Positions 6,640 through 15,851 of a stretch of DNA of 64,000 bases are shown piece after piece; within the stretch, counting starts at the first letter, position 1; every line of letters starts with the position of its first letter. The notes under the pieces are model-generated. The model did not search any database. It had not been told where the DNA came from and was given only the letters and a program-made list of their open reading frames with translations. The translations under genes were made by a program, and so were the position numbers. Source of the stretch: JAICYJ01 sp045806525 (GTDB lineage Bacteria > Actinomycetota > Thermoleophilia > Gaiellales > JAICJC01); contig JBJMJD010000105.1 in the NCBI GenBank assembly GCA_045806525.1, positions 4,340-68,339 of the forward strand. Reading direction: 5' to 3'.

Positions 6640-8673
6640 ATGACCGCCTCACAGCCCGAAATGCGGTGGCACCCCGAGCGCCCGCAGCTGCGCCCGCTGC
6701 GGATGGTGGTGAGCTGGGTGATCTCGGCGCTCTCGCTGCTGTTCGCTGCGGTGGTCGTGCCGGAGGTGACGGTCTCCGGGTTCTGGGGCGCTCTTCTGAT
6801 CGCCGCCCTGATCGCCATCCTGAACGCGATCGTGCCGCCCGTGATCGCGGCGCTGCGGCTGCCGTTCACCCTGATCTCGAGCTTCCTGCTGATCCTGTTC
6901 GCAGACGCTGCCCTGCTGCTCGTCGCGTCGGACGCGTTCCCGGGAGCGATGCATGTCCCGGGCCTCGGCCGGGCGCTGGCCGTGTCGCTGCTGGCGGCTG
7001 CCGCGGCGATGGTGATCACCATCCTGGCCGGGATGGACGACGACGACGAGTACACGCTGCGCGTGACCCAGCGGATCGCGCGGCGCACCGGCAATGTCCA
7101 GCGCACCGACGTGCCGGGCGTGATCTACCTCGAGATCGACGGGCTGGGGCTGCCGGTGCTGCAGCGGGCGATGCGCGACGGCAACGCGCCGGAGATGGCA
7201 CGCTGGCTGGTCGACGGCTCGCACCACATGGTGGAATGGCAGACCGACCTGTCGTCGCAGACCGGAGCCAGCCAGGCCGGGATACTGCTGGGATCGAACG
7301 AGGACATCCCCGCCTTCCGCTGGGTCGACAAGCGCACCGGCCGCGTGATCGCCTGCTCGGGCCCGGACGACTGCGCGGAGATGGAGCAGCGCCTGGCCAC
7401 GGGCGTCGGGCTGCTGGTGGGCGGCGGCGCCAGCCGCGGTAACCTGTTCTCGGGTGAGGCCGACGCAACGATCCTGACCGTCAGCCGGCTGAGCGCCGAG
7501 AAGAAGGCGAACCCTGGCTACCGCAGCTTCTTCGCGAACGGGTTCAACGTCACCCGGGTGCTGGTGCTGTTCTTCTTCGAGGTGGGCCTGGAGTGGGTGG
7601 CCGCCATCCGCGGTATCCGCCGCAACGTACAGCCGCGGGGGCACCGGGGCGGCAAGTACCCGTTCATCCGGGCCGGCATGTGCGTGGTCGTGCGCGACCT
7701 GATCGTGCACGGCGTGCTCTCGGACATGATGCAGGGACGCGCCGCCGTCTACGCCACGTTCTCGAGCTACGACGAGGTCGCGCACCACTCCGGCCTGGAG
7801 CGGGCCGACACGCTGGAGGCGCTGCGAAAGCTGGACGAGCAGTTCGGGCGGATTATGCGCGCGTGCCGCTACGCGCCCCGCCCCTACCGGATCGTGGTGC
7901 TGTCCGACCACGGCCAGACGCAGGGCGCCACCTTCCGGCAGCGCAACGGCTACGGGCTGGACGACCTCGTGCGCCGCTCGCTGGAGTCGGGCTCGGTCGG
8001 CGAGATCTCAGGTGCCGAAGAGGCCCAGGCGATGGTCGGCCACGCGCTGACCGAGGCCACCGGCGGCGATGCCAAGGACCCGGACGCCGACGAGAGCACG
8101 CCCGAGGGCGAGGACGTGATCGTGCTCGGGTCGGGCAACCTCGGGCTGCTGTACCTGATGAACCACCCCGAGCGGCTGACGCTGGAGCAGATCAACGCCG
8201 AACACCCGCGCCTGATCCCGGCCCTTCGCGCCCATCCTCACGTTGGCTGGCTGCTGGTGCGGGCGGCCTCCGGGCCGGTGGTGCTGGGCGCGACCGGCAG
8301 CCGTGACCTGGTGTCGGGCGAGGTCGAGGGCGACGATCCGCTGGCACCGTTTGCGCCCGAGGCGGCGCAGCACCTGGCCCGCACCGACGGCTTCTCCAAC
8401 GTGGCCGACATCATGATCGGCAGCTTCTACAGCCCCGACCTCGAGCAGGGTTGCGCGTTCGAGGAGCTGATCAGCTTCCACGGCGGGCTGGGCGGCCCGC
8501 AGACGCGGCCGTTCATCCTCTACCCGGTCGAGCTGGCCGCTCCCGAGCAGCCGATCCTGGGGGCCGCGCGGGTGCACGAGATCCTGTCCGGCTGGCGCCG
8601 GGACCTGCAGGGGGAGTTCGTGTCCCTGGCGGCGGTCACGCCGGCTCCGGCGCCCGATGCCGCCGCCACGTGA
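6640..8673 (+). CDS. Membrane-anchored alkaline-phosphatase-superfamily phosphodiesterase with holin-like N-domain
   Basis: A 677-residue protein with two parts. Residues about 20-135 hold four hydrophobic helices resembling the phage_holin_4_2 / DUF360 membrane family; the rest is a soluble type I phosphodiesterase/nucleotide-pyrophosphatase fold of the alkaline phosphatase superfamily. Metal-ligand regions are visible: YLEIDGLGLP at the domain start, VVLSDHGQTQG mid-way and ISFHGGLGG near the end. The likely activity is hydrolysis of a phosphodiester or phosphate headgroup at the membrane. It is flanked on both sides by UPF0104 flippase-like proteins, which suggests a lipid-linked substrate. 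The C-terminal 38 bases overlap the convergent gene at 8636-9703. Confidence 0.85.
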   Translation: MTASQPEMRWHPERPQLRPLRMVVSWVISALSLLFAAVVVPEVTVSGFWGALLIAALIAILNAIVPPVIAALRLPFTLISSFLLILFADAALLLVASDAFPGAMHVPGLGRALAVSLLAAAAAMVITILAGMDDDDEYTLRVTQRIARRTGNVQRTDVPGVIYLEIDGLGLPVLQRAMRDGNAPEMARWLVDGSHHMVEWQTDLSSQTGASQAGILLGSNEDIPAFRWVDKRTGRVIACSGPDDCAEMEQRLATGVGLLVGGGASRGNLFSGEADATILTVSRLSAEKKANPGYRSFFANGFNVTRVLVLFFFEVGLEWVAAIRGIRRNVQPRGHRGGKYPFIRAGMCVVVRDLIVHGVLSDMMQGRAAVYATFSSYDEVAHHSGLERADTLEALRKLDEQFGRIMRACRYAPRPYRIVVLSDHGQTQGATFRQRNGYGLDDLVRRSLESGSVGEISGAEEAQAMVGHALTEATGGDAKDPDADESTPEGEDVIVLGSGNLGLLYLMNHPERLTLEQINAEHPRLIPALRAHPHVGWLLVRAASGPVVLGATGSRDLVSGEVEGDDPLAPFAPEAAQHLARTDGFSNVADIMIGSFYSPDLEQGCAFEELISFHGGLGGPQTRPFILYPVELAAPEQPILGAARVHEILSGWRRDLQGEFVSLAAVTPAPAPDAAAT

Positions 8674-9703
8674 GCCCCAGCACCGCTCCTAGCACCAGCG
8701 TCGGCACGACCGTCAGCACCCGGTAGAGCAGCACCGCCGCCACCGCCTCCGCGTTGCCGGCGCCGAAGCCGACCAGCGCTGAGGACAGGCCGAGCTCGAC
8801 GATGCCGACGCCCCCGGGCGTGATCGGGACGGCGGTCAGCAGGCGCACCAGGCCCCATGCCGCCATCGCCTCCACCCAGGTCACCTCGGATGAGGGAACG
8901 CCGGTCGCACGCAGGCACACCAGCAGCACGCCGAACACCGTCAGGTGCCCTGCGAATGCGGCCAGCGTGATGACGTGCCAGCGGCGGGACAGCAGGTGCA
9001 CCGTCTCGCCGCGGAAGCGCACCATGGCGGCCCCCCAGCCCGAGCGCGGGTCGCGGCGTACCAGCCGCAGTGCCCAGTTGACGACGCGTTGCGCGCGGTC
9101 CCCCCATACCTGCGCTTGCTGATCGCTGCGGAACGCCATCACCAGCGCCGTCGCCAAGAAGACGATCACGCCCATGCCGATCAATCCGGCCGTCAGCAGC
9201 AGCGTGCTGGTGCCGCCGGTGAGCAGCAGCAGCGCCAGGGCCACCATCGGCAGCGTCACGTTCACGATCTGGTTCCAGGCGCCGGTCACGACAACGGCCA
9301 CGGCGATCGCGCTCGACCGGTATCTCCAGCTTCGCAGCATCGCGTAGGACGCAGCCAGGCCGACGGCGTCGCCACCCGGCACCGCGATCGAGATCGCCGT
9401 CGAAGTCTGGGTCAGCACCATCGACTGGCGGTAGTTGAGCCCCGGCAGCGCCGCCATCCAGGGTGGTCCGTAGGTGGCAACGTTGATGGCCGTGGCAACC
9501 GCGAGTGCCACCAGCGCCTGGTTGCTGAGGCCGGTCACCACATCCCACACGTCCGAGTAGTTGGCGATCCGGGGCAGCAGCACCAGGAACACCAGCAGGA
9601 TCGCCGCGATGCCGACCACGGCGGGGCCGAACCTGCGCACCAGCGACTTCTGCTCCGCCTCCGGCTCTTGCGGCTCGCCCACGACGGGCGGCTCGGCGGT
9701 CAC
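8636..9703 (-). CDS. Flippase-like integral membrane protein (UPF0104), second copy
   Basis: A 355-residue polytopic protein of the same lysylphosphatidylglycerol-synthase transmembrane family as the gene at 5617-6579. Recognisable blocks are IAVPGGDAVGLAASYAMLRS in the first half and PITPGGVGIVELGLSSALVG near the C-terminus, the latter being the family's hallmark glycine-rich segment. An acidic N-terminal tail (about 20 residues) precedes the first helix. The start overlaps the stop of the upstream membrane protein by four bases, so the two are co-translated. Its 3' end overlaps the convergent phosphodiesterase gene. Lipid or lipid-linked sugar translocation is a family-level guess. Confidence 0.85.
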   Translation of the reverse strand: MTAEPPVVGEPQEPEAEQKSLVRRFGPAVVGIAAILLVFLVLLPRIANYSDVWDVVTGLSNQALVALAVATAINVATYGPPWMAALPGLNYRQSMVLTQTSTAISIAVPGGDAVGLAASYAMLRSWRYRSSAIAVAVVVTGAWNQIVNVTLPMVALALLLLTGGTSTLLLTAGLIGMGVIVFLATALVMAFRSDQQAQVWGDRAQRVVNWALRLVRRDPRSGWGAAMVRFRGETVHLLSRRWHVITLAAFAGHLTVFGVLLVCLRATGVPSSEVTWVEAMAAWGLVRLLTAVPITPGGVGIVELGLSSALVGFGAGNAEAVAAVLLYRVLTVVPTLVLGAVLGLTWRRHRAPEPA

Positions 9704-11046
9704 GGCAGCAGCGAGGATTTCATGGCCTGGAACTCCTGATCAGTGAGCGCGCCCTGGTCGTGCAGCGCAGACAGGCGCTCCAGCTGGTCAACCGGTGTCT
9801 CGGCCGTCGCCGGTGCCGTCGTGACGGCGGCCTGCTGCGGCCGCGACAGCTTCGCCCTCGCAGCCGCAACCACGTCGCCGCTCTGCGCGTCGGGGAACTC
9901 CTTCACCGACTGCCGCCGCACGGCCTCCAGCCCGATGCCGGCCAGCACGATCATCACCAGCGCCGGCACCGGCCGGCGGAAGGCCTGCGTCGGCGCCCAC
10001 CAGATCAGGAACAGGACGACCGCGGCGAAGGCAACCCAGACCTGGCCGGCGTGGTCGCGCGCGTGCGGCGCGAACGCCCGCCTGATCGCGACCGGCCGCT
10101 CGCCCTCGCCCGAGACCCAGGCCCAGATCACGACGATGAAGCCGACCCCGATCACCGTGCGGGTGGTGTCCTTGAGTAGGGCCGTGATGACGTCCCAGGC
10201 GGCGTTCGCGGCCGGCCGGTTCTCCGGCAGCTTGACGAGGTTTTCGACCAGCAGGCTGCCGCCGACCGTGCGTCCGATCACGAGGATGACACCGGCCGCG
10301 ATGATGCCGATCCCGCAGTTGCGCACGGCCCGGCGCCGGTAGCCGGTCGCCAGGTACACCGCCAGGGCGTACAGGGCCAGCGAGACGAACGGCAGCACCC
10401 AGGCCAGCACCTTCAGCCAGTGTGCCAGCGTCTGCACCAGCGACAGCTGGTCGGAGGTGAAGATCACGATCTTTCCGCCGGCGATGCTCGTGGTCGGGCT
10501 CAGCCCCAAGCGGCCGGCCAGGTTCTGCTCGAGGCCGCTGGTGTTGATGGCGACCTCTCCACCGCCCGTTTTCAGTCGGTCGCCGCCGCCGTCCAGCACC
10601 AGCACCAGCTGCGCGTGGGCAACCTCGTTCGCCTTGATCCACGCGGCCTGGGCGCGGTCTGAGGCCAGCAGGCGCGCGGCCGCGCGGTCGGCGTAGTCGC
10701 GCAGCGCGGCCGCGGCGGGCGCGGCCAGCGGCTGCGCCTGCTCGGGCAGCAGCGGCTTGATCTGGGTGGCGACGTCGACGTTCGCGTAGAGCTGGTCGAC
10801 CAGGTTCGAGGCCAGCGCCTGCTGGATCTCAGGCTGCTGCAGCAGCTGGGCGGTGGTGGTGTTGTACCCGTCCGAGTCGAGCACCACGCGCCGGATCCAC
10901 AGCGCCAGCACCGACAGGATCAGCACCAGCGATGCCGCCGCGATCAGGCTGCCGACCATCCATCGCCGGCGACGGGATGCCCTCTGCGTTGCTGTCTGGT
11001 CGGCGTTCTCGGCCGCTTCACCCTCCACCGGCTGATTGCTGCTCAC
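9700..11046 (-). CDS. Integral membrane protein with C-terminal SHOCT domain
   Basis: A 448-residue protein. Residues about 28-50 form one transmembrane helix followed by a roughly 170-residue extracytoplasmic region, then four or five more helices between about 205 and 375. The last 30 residues (LERLSALHDQGALTDQEFQ) match the SHOCT short helical domain that often ends membrane proteins and may mediate oligomerisation. The function of the main part is not recognised. It precedes the UPF0104 protein with a four-base overlap. The GTG at 11046 follows a purine-rich AAAGGACGGGG stretch that may serve as ribosome-binding site. Confidence 0.8.
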   Translation of the reverse strand: MSSNQPVEGEAAENADQTATQRASRRRRWMVGSLIAAASLVLILSVLALWIRRVVLDSDGYNTTTAQLLQQPEIQQALASNLVDQLYANVDVATQIKPLLPEQAQPLAAPAAAALRDYADRAAARLLASDRAQAAWIKANEVAHAQLVLVLDGGGDRLKTGGGEVAINTSGLEQNLAGRLGLSPTTSIAGGKIVIFTSDQLSLVQTLAHWLKVLAWVLPFVSLALYALAVYLATGYRRRAVRNCGIGIIAAGVILVIGRTVGGSLLVENLVKLPENRPAANAAWDVITALLKDTTRTVIGVGFIVVIWAWVSGEGERPVAIRRAFAPHARDHAGQVWVAFAAVVLFLIWWAPTQAFRRPVPALVMIVLAGIGLEAVRRQSVKEFPDAQSGDVVAAARAKLSRPQQAAVTTAPATAETPVDQLERLSALHDQGALTDQEFQAMKSSLLP

Positions 11047-11234
11047 GCTGTCCGCCCCGTCCTTTGTAGGTCGATTGCCACGGCCATGCTATCGGTTGGG
11101 GGCTTCGTGGCGCCGGGCGGCGTGACCGCATCCGAAAGCGGACGACCGCCCGGATGTGAGCAGGCTCCCGTTGACAAAGGCTCTCTCATGTTCACGAGCT
11201 ACGCTGCGGCTGGACACACTGGGAGGTAGCGGAG
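11047..11234. promoter_or_regulatory. Divergent promoter region of SHOCT protein and LolA-like/ABC operon
   Basis: The 188-base gap separates two divergent genes. A good TTGACA is at 11171-11176, but the nearest TANNNT on the plus strand (TACGCT, 11200-11205) is 23 bases away, too far for a standard promoter. GGGAGG at 11221-11226 is a clear Shine-Dalgarno for the ATG at 11235. No other element is assigned. Confidence 0.3.
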
Positions 11235-12398
11235 ATGCGGATGGGCAAGCGATCATCGGTGCGGGTGCTGGGCTGGGCAGGTCTGGCGCTGGTGATGTTG
11301 GGAGCGGTGAGCGTGACGGCGATGGCGTTGACGGCCGGTCACGGAAAGGTGCCGCCCCCAAAGCCGCTGGCCGTCGCGTTGCACGACGCGGCAACCGCCG
11401 CGCCGCCAGCAGGCGTGACCGCACACTTCGCCGTGCACCAGCACCTGATCCCCGGCAGCTCGAACCTGCTCTCGTCGGGGCCGCTGGCCGGCGCCACCGG
11501 CACCGTCTGGGCCGCAGGCAACGAGGTGCGCGTGTCGGTGCACTCGCAGCTGGGCTCGTCACAGCTTGCCTATGACGGCACGTCCGTCACGTTCTACAAC
11601 CCGAAGAACCATGCCGCCTACCGCCTGGCGGTGCCGCCGCACACGCGTGACAGTGAAACGAGCTCGTCGGCCCGACAGGCGCCTCCGTCGGTGGCCGATA
11701 TCAGCAAGCTGCTCACCGGCATCGGCAAGGATGCAGTGCTTTCGGGAGCGATCCCCGGCAACGTGGCCGGACGACCGGCCTACACGGTGCAGGTGCGGTC
11801 GCGCCACGCCTCGGGCCTGGTCGGCTCGCTGGCGCTGGCCTGGGATGCGGCACGCGGCGTGCCGCTGCGCTTCGCCATCACCCCGCGCGGCTCGAGCACC
11901 CCAGCGCTGGAGCTGGTCGTCACCGACATCCACTTCGGCAAGCTCTCGGCCGGCGCCACCAGCCTGACCCTGCCCGCCGGCACGCACACGGAGGCGCTGC
12001 AGCTTCCCTCCAAGCACCAGGTGCAGGGAGCCGCCAAGCACGTGCACTCGGTCTCCGGAGCGGGCGCGGTCGCGAGGGCCGTGCAGTTCCACCTTGCCGC
12101 CCCGGCCACGCTGGCCGACCGGCCCCGCGCCGAGGTGCGGTCGCTGGGCGACGGCGCGCTGATCGTCTACGGCAAGGGCCTCGATTCGCTGCTGGTGTAC
12201 GAGAAGCGGGCCGGTGGCCATGCCGCCGCCGCCACGCTGCCGGTGATGTCGCCGGTATCTGTGAACGGCGCGCCCGGGCATGAGCTCGAGACGACGCTCG
12301 GCAGCGTCCTGCAGTTCAGCAAGGGCGGGGTTACCTACACGGTCGCCGGGTTCCAGACGGCCGACACGATCCTCAGCGCAGCACAGTCGCTGCATTGA
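11235..12398 (+). CDS. Secreted LolA/MucB-like protein of an ABC transporter operon
   Basis: A 387-residue protein with an N-terminal hydrophobic segment (about residues 11-33) that serves as signal peptide or anchor. The body resembles the LolA/RseB-like outer-membrane lipoprotein-sorting fold as found in actinobacteria: alternating beta-strand segments such as GTVWAAGNEVRVSVHSQ, QLAYDGTSVTFYNPKNH and GALIVYGKGLDSLLVYEKR, with a small-molecule or lipid groove expected. A Shine-Dalgarno GGGAGG precedes the ATG. The stop overlaps the TTG start of an ABC ATPase, so it is the first gene of a five-gene exporter operon. A role in presenting or receiving a lipid-like cargo outside the membrane is inference. 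Confidence 0.75.
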   Translation: MRMGKRSSVRVLGWAGLALVMLGAVSVTAMALTAGHGKVPPPKPLAVALHDAATAAPPAGVTAHFAVHQHLIPGSSNLLSSGPLAGATGTVWAAGNEVRVSVHSQLGSSQLAYDGTSVTFYNPKNHAAYRLAVPPHTRDSETSSSARQAPPSVADISKLLTGIGKDAVLSGAIPGNVAGRPAYTVQVRSRHASGLVGSLALAWDAARGVPLRFAITPRGSSTPALELVVTDIHFGKLSAGATSLTLPAGTHTEALQLPSKHQVQGAAKHVHSVSGAGAVARAVQFHLAAPATLADRPRAEVRSLGDGALIVYGKGLDSLLVYEKRAGGHAAAATLPVMSPVSVNGAPGHELETTLGSVLQFSKGGVTYTVAGFQTADTILSAAQSLH

Positions 12399-13321
12399 GC
12401 GCCCCCGCCGCGGCGGGTGCCCTCGTCGAGATCGACGGTGTCAGCAAGCGCTACGGCGACGTGGTGGCGCTTGACGAGGTATCCGCAGCGGTGACCGAGC
12501 GGGCGGTCGGCCTGCTGGGCGCCAATGGTGCCGGCAAGTCGACGCTGATGCGTTCGATGCTGGGCCTGATCCGGCCCGACGAGGGCAGCATCAGGGTGAT
12601 GGGCATGGGCATCGAGCACGCCTGGGACATCCGCCGGCGGCTCGGTTACATGCCGGAGCACAGCTCGCTGCCGATGGGTATGACCGCCCGTGACCTGGTC
12701 GTCCACATGGGCGAGCTGCGCGGCCTGCCGCGCCGGGTGGCGGTGCTGCGCGCCTCGGAGGTGCTGTTCCAGGTCGGCCTCGAGGAGGAGCGCTCGCGGC
12801 TGATCCGAACCTTCTCGGTGGGCATGCGACAGCGCACGAACCTGGCCCAGGCGATCGTGCACTCACCCGCGATGGTGATCCTGGACGAGCCCACGAACGG
12901 CCTTGATCCGGCGGGCCGCGAGGAGATGCTGACCCTGGTGCGGCGGCTGTCCGCCGACCTCGGCATCGCCGTGATCATGTCGTCGCACGTGCTCGAGGAC
13001 ATCGTTCGCACCTGCGACTCGGTGCTGGTGCTGCGGGACGGGAAGATCGTTGCCAGCCAGCGCCTGGCGCAGGCCGACCGCGTCGACAACGGCGAGGTGC
13101 AGGTGCAGATCGTCGGCGACGCCGAAGCGTTCAGCACAGCCGCCGCGGCGCTGGGGCTGGCGGTGCGGCCGGACGGCGAGTGGCTGCTGGTGCGGGGCGA
13201 CGACGCCGACACGGTGCTGCGCGGCGTGCGCGATGCCGCCATCGCGAGCGGTGCCGGGCTGCACGAGCTGCGCCCGGCCGGCCCCACCATCGAGCAGTCG
13301 CTGATCGGAGCGATCGGATGA
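12395..13321 (+). CDS. ABC transporter ATP-binding protein (ABC-2 exporter type), first
   Basis: A 308-residue ATPase. Walker A is GANGAGKST (about residues 47-55), the signature is FSVGMRQRTNLAQ, and Walker B is MVILDEPTNGLDP, followed by the switch His in MSSHVLED. The layout (about 220-residue ATPase plus a C-terminal extension) is that of CcmA/DrrA-type exporters. The start is a TTG at 12395 overlapping the upstream TGA; the first residues SAPAAAGALVEIDGVSKRYG place it at the expected distance from the nucleotide-binding domain. It pairs with the permease at 13318-14187. Confidence 0.93.
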   Translation: MSAPAAAGALVEIDGVSKRYGDVVALDEVSAAVTERAVGLLGANGAGKSTLMRSMLGLIRPDEGSIRVMGMGIEHAWDIRRRLGYMPEHSSLPMGMTARDLVVHMGELRGLPRRVAVLRASEVLFQVGLEEERSRLIRTFSVGMRQRTNLAQAIVHSPAMVILDEPTNGLDPAGREEMLTLVRRLSADLGIAVIMSSHVLEDIVRTCDSVLVLRDGKIVASQRLAQADRVDNGEVQVQIVGDAEAFSTAAAALGLAVRPDGEWLLVRGDDADTVLRGVRDAAIASGAGLHELRPAGPTIEQSLIGAIG

Positions 13322-14187
13322 GCAGCGAAGCGCGGCTGGTCGACACCGCGTTCACCACCTACCAGGGACCGCGCGCGGGACGGCTGGCCGCGATCTGGTC
13401 GCTCGCGCGCTGGAGCGCGCTGCGAGCGCTGGGCGCCCGCCGTGGCTGGAAGGCGAAGGTGATCCCGATCTCGCTGACGCTGCTGGCGTTCGCGCCGGCG
13501 CTGGTGGTTCTGGGCCTGCGCGCCATCCTCGGCTCGGGCAGCGTCAGCCGCAGCGTCGCCAACGCCGTCCCGTACTCCGATTACATCAGCACGATCGCGA
13601 TCGTGGTCCTGGTGTTCAGCGTCGTGATCACCCCGGAGCTGGTCTGCCCCGACCGCCGCGACCGAACGCTGTCGCTCTACTTCTCCACCGCCATCGGGCG
13701 CCTCGACTACGTGCTTGGCAAGATCGCGGCCGCGCTGATGCCGCTGCTGCTGGTGACGCTGGCGCCGGTGCTGCTGCTCTTCGCCGGCACCGTGCTGTTC
13801 TCCGTCCATCCGGTCGGCTACCTGCAGGCGAACTGGCTGGACCTGCCTCGCATCCTCGCCTCCAGCCTGATCGTCGCCATCTTCTATGGGCTGGTGGGGC
13901 TGGCGATCTCGTCGCTGACCAGCCGCCGCGCGTTCGCGGTCGGCGGGTACCTGGCGTTTCTGGCCATCTCGACGGTCATGGGTGGCGTCCTCAGCCATGC
14001 CCTGGACGCCCGCTACTTCCGGCTGCTGGCGGTGGCGGCGGCGCCGATCCGGGCCGGGCAGGGCCTGTTTCCGAAGTACTCCGACCCGGGGGACATCAGT
14101 CCCGCGGTGTGGGGCTCGACCGTCGTCGAGGTGTGCGTGGTGGCTGTCATCGTGCTGGCGGTGCGGTACGGGAGGGACGAGGAGTGA
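13318..14187 (+). CDS. ABC-2 type transporter permease, first
   Basis: A 289-residue polytopic protein with about six hydrophobic segments spread from residue 43 to the C-terminus. It lacks the EAA loop of importers and instead has an ABC-2 exporter topology, with a conserved-looking PELVCPDRRDRTLSLYFSTA loop after the second helix, similar to a coupling region. The ATG at 13318 overlaps the upstream ATPase stop; longer in-frame starts would lie inside that gene. The end overlaps the next ATPase in a GTGA arrangement. The substrate is unknown. Confidence 0.9.
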   Translation: MSSEARLVDTAFTTYQGPRAGRLAAIWSLARWSALRALGARRGWKAKVIPISLTLLAFAPALVVLGLRAILGSGSVSRSVANAVPYSDYISTIAIVVLVFSVVITPELVCPDRRDRTLSLYFSTAIGRLDYVLGKIAAALMPLLLVTLAPVLLLFAGTVLFSVHPVGYLQANWLDLPRILASSLIVAIFYGLVGLAISSLTSRRAFAVGGYLAFLAISTVMGGVLSHALDARYFRLLAVAAAPIRAGQGLFPKYSDPGDISPAVWGSTVVEVCVVAVIVLAVRYGRDEE

Positions 14188-15119
14188 GCGCGCCGGCGAT
14201 CGAGTTCACCGGTGTGTCGCGCTGGTACGGGGACACCGTCTCGCTGGCCGACGTCTCGTTCACGGCAGACGCGGGGGTGGTGGGGTTGCTCGGCCACAAC
14301 GGTGCCGGCAAGTCGACCACGTTGAAGCTGTGCGCCGGGTTCTCGACCCCCAGCACCGGCACCGTGCGCATCTACGGCGACAACCCGCGGCGCAACCCGG
14401 AGGTCTACCGGCGGGTCGGGATCGTGCCCGACCACAGCCCGCCATGGCCGTTCCTGACGGCGCGCGAGGTGGTCGAGCTATCGGCCCGCCTGCACAAGGT
14501 TCCCGACTACCGGGAAGCCGCCGCCCGCGCGATCGCGACCGTCGAGCTGGAAGCGGCCGCCGACCGGCGCGTGGCCGGGTTCTCGCACGGCATGCGCCAG
14601 CGGGTGAAGCTGGCCCAGGCGATCGCGCACGAGCCCGACCTGCTGCTGCTGGACGAGCCGCTGAACGGCCTCGACCCCACCCAGCGTGAGCACGTGATCT
14701 CGCTGCTGATCCGGCTCGGCGAGCAGGGCCGCACCGTGGTGGTGTCGTCCCACGTCCTGCACGAGGTGGAGCGGATGGCTCCGCGGGTGCTGGTGCTGGT
14801 GAACGGGCATCTGGTGGCCGAGGGTTCGACCGCGGGGATCCGTCAGCTGATCAGCGAGCGGCCGCGGCGCGTGCTGGTGACTGCCGACAACGCCCGCGCG
14901 CTGGCCCGCGAGCTGATGTCGAGCGCGGCGGTCGATGCCGTGCGGATCGCCGATGGCAGGATCGAGGTCGAGACCAGCGAGCCGTCGCAGCTGAGCCGCG
15001 AGCTACCGGCGGCCGCCGGGCGCACCCAGTCGCTGCTGCGCCTGATCCGGCCGGTCGGTGACGACCTGGAGAGCGTCTACACCTACCTGCACGAGCGAGC
15101 CAGGGGACAGGCGCGATGA
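14184..15119 (+). CDS. ABC transporter ATP-binding protein (ABC-2 exporter type), second
   Basis: A 311-residue ATPase with Walker A GHNGAGKST (about residues 36-44), signature FSHGMRQRVKLAQ and Walker B LLLLDEPLNGLDP. It is clearly paralogous to the ATPase at 12395 (same FS-GMRQR signature) and pairs with the permease at 15116. The GTG at 14184 is chosen by the four-base overlap with the upstream stop. The C-terminal 80 residues after the switch His form an extension typical of DrrA/CcmA-like exporters. Confidence 0.93.
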   Translation: MSAPAIEFTGVSRWYGDTVSLADVSFTADAGVVGLLGHNGAGKSTTLKLCAGFSTPSTGTVRIYGDNPRRNPEVYRRVGIVPDHSPPWPFLTAREVVELSARLHKVPDYREAAARAIATVELEAAADRRVAGFSHGMRQRVKLAQAIAHEPDLLLLDEPLNGLDPTQREHVISLLIRLGEQGRTVVVSSHVLHEVERMAPRVLVLVNGHLVAEGSTAGIRQLISERPRRVLVTADNARALARELMSSAAVDAVRIADGRIEVETSEPSQLSRELPAAAGRTQSLLRLIRPVGDDLESVYTYLHERARGQAR

Positions 15120-15835
15120 TCCTGCCCGTCTACCGGCTGACGTTGCGCGCGCTGCTGCTGCAGCGGCGCACGATCATGCTGGCGGCCGTGGTGCTGGCGC
15201 CGGTCGCGACCTCGTTGATCTACGCGCTGGCGCGTCCCGGGGGTAGCGACACCGTGGACTTCTACTCCGGCATCGTGCAGAAGCTGTTCGTGCCGGCCGT
15301 GGCGGCGCTAGTGGCGCTGGTGTTCGGCGTCAGCGCGTTCGGCGACGAGCGGGAGGACGGCACCATCCTGTACCTGGTGGCGACGCCGCAGCCGCGGCTG
15401 GAGCTGGTGGTTGCGAAAGTGGCCGCGGCCTGGACGGCGTCGCTGGTGCTGCTCGTCCCCAGCCTGGTGCTGAGCGGTCTGCTGGGCCTGGGATCCGCCG
15501 CGTCGCTGCGCCTGATCGGCTGGCCGCTGCTGGGCGTGGTGCTGGCCAGCCTGGCCTACTGCGCCGCCTCGTCCTGGCTGTCACTGAAGACGCGGCGGCC
15601 GGTGGTGATCGGCGTCATCTACATCCTGCTCTGGGAAGGTTCGGTGGCGACCTATGCGGCGTCGGCCGCCAAGCTCTCGATCTCGGCCTACGGCAGCGCC
15701 TTCGTGGCGCATGCCCTGCCCCAGTCAGCGCCGCCGGTGGCCGGCCTGGTGCCATCGGCGCTCGTGCTGGCGGCCGTGGTGGTGCTGGCCGCATTGGGCG
15801 CCGCCCGCAGCCTGGCCCGCACGGAGCTCCCATGA
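15116..15835 (+). CDS. ABC-2 type transporter permease, second
   Basis: A 239-residue protein with six hydrophobic segments. A GDEREDGTILYLVATPQPR stretch after the second helix matches the cytoplasmic coupling segment of ABC-2 permeases. It begins in a four-base overlap with the second ATPase and is the last gene of the operon that starts with the LolA-like protein. The two ATPase/permease pairs may form one heteromeric exporter or two separate ones. Confidence 0.9.
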   Translation: MILPVYRLTLRALLLQRRTIMLAAVVLAPVATSLIYALARPGGSDTVDFYSGIVQKLFVPAVAALVALVFGVSAFGDEREDGTILYLVATPQPRLELVVAKVAAAWTASLVLLVPSLVLSGLLGLGSAASLRLIGWPLLGVVLASLAYCAASSWLSLKTRRPVVIGVIYILLWEGSVATYAASAAKLSISAYGSAFVAHALPQSAPPVAGLVPSALVLAAVVVLAALGAARSLARTELP

Positions 15836-15851
15836 GGACGAGCGGTTCGCT

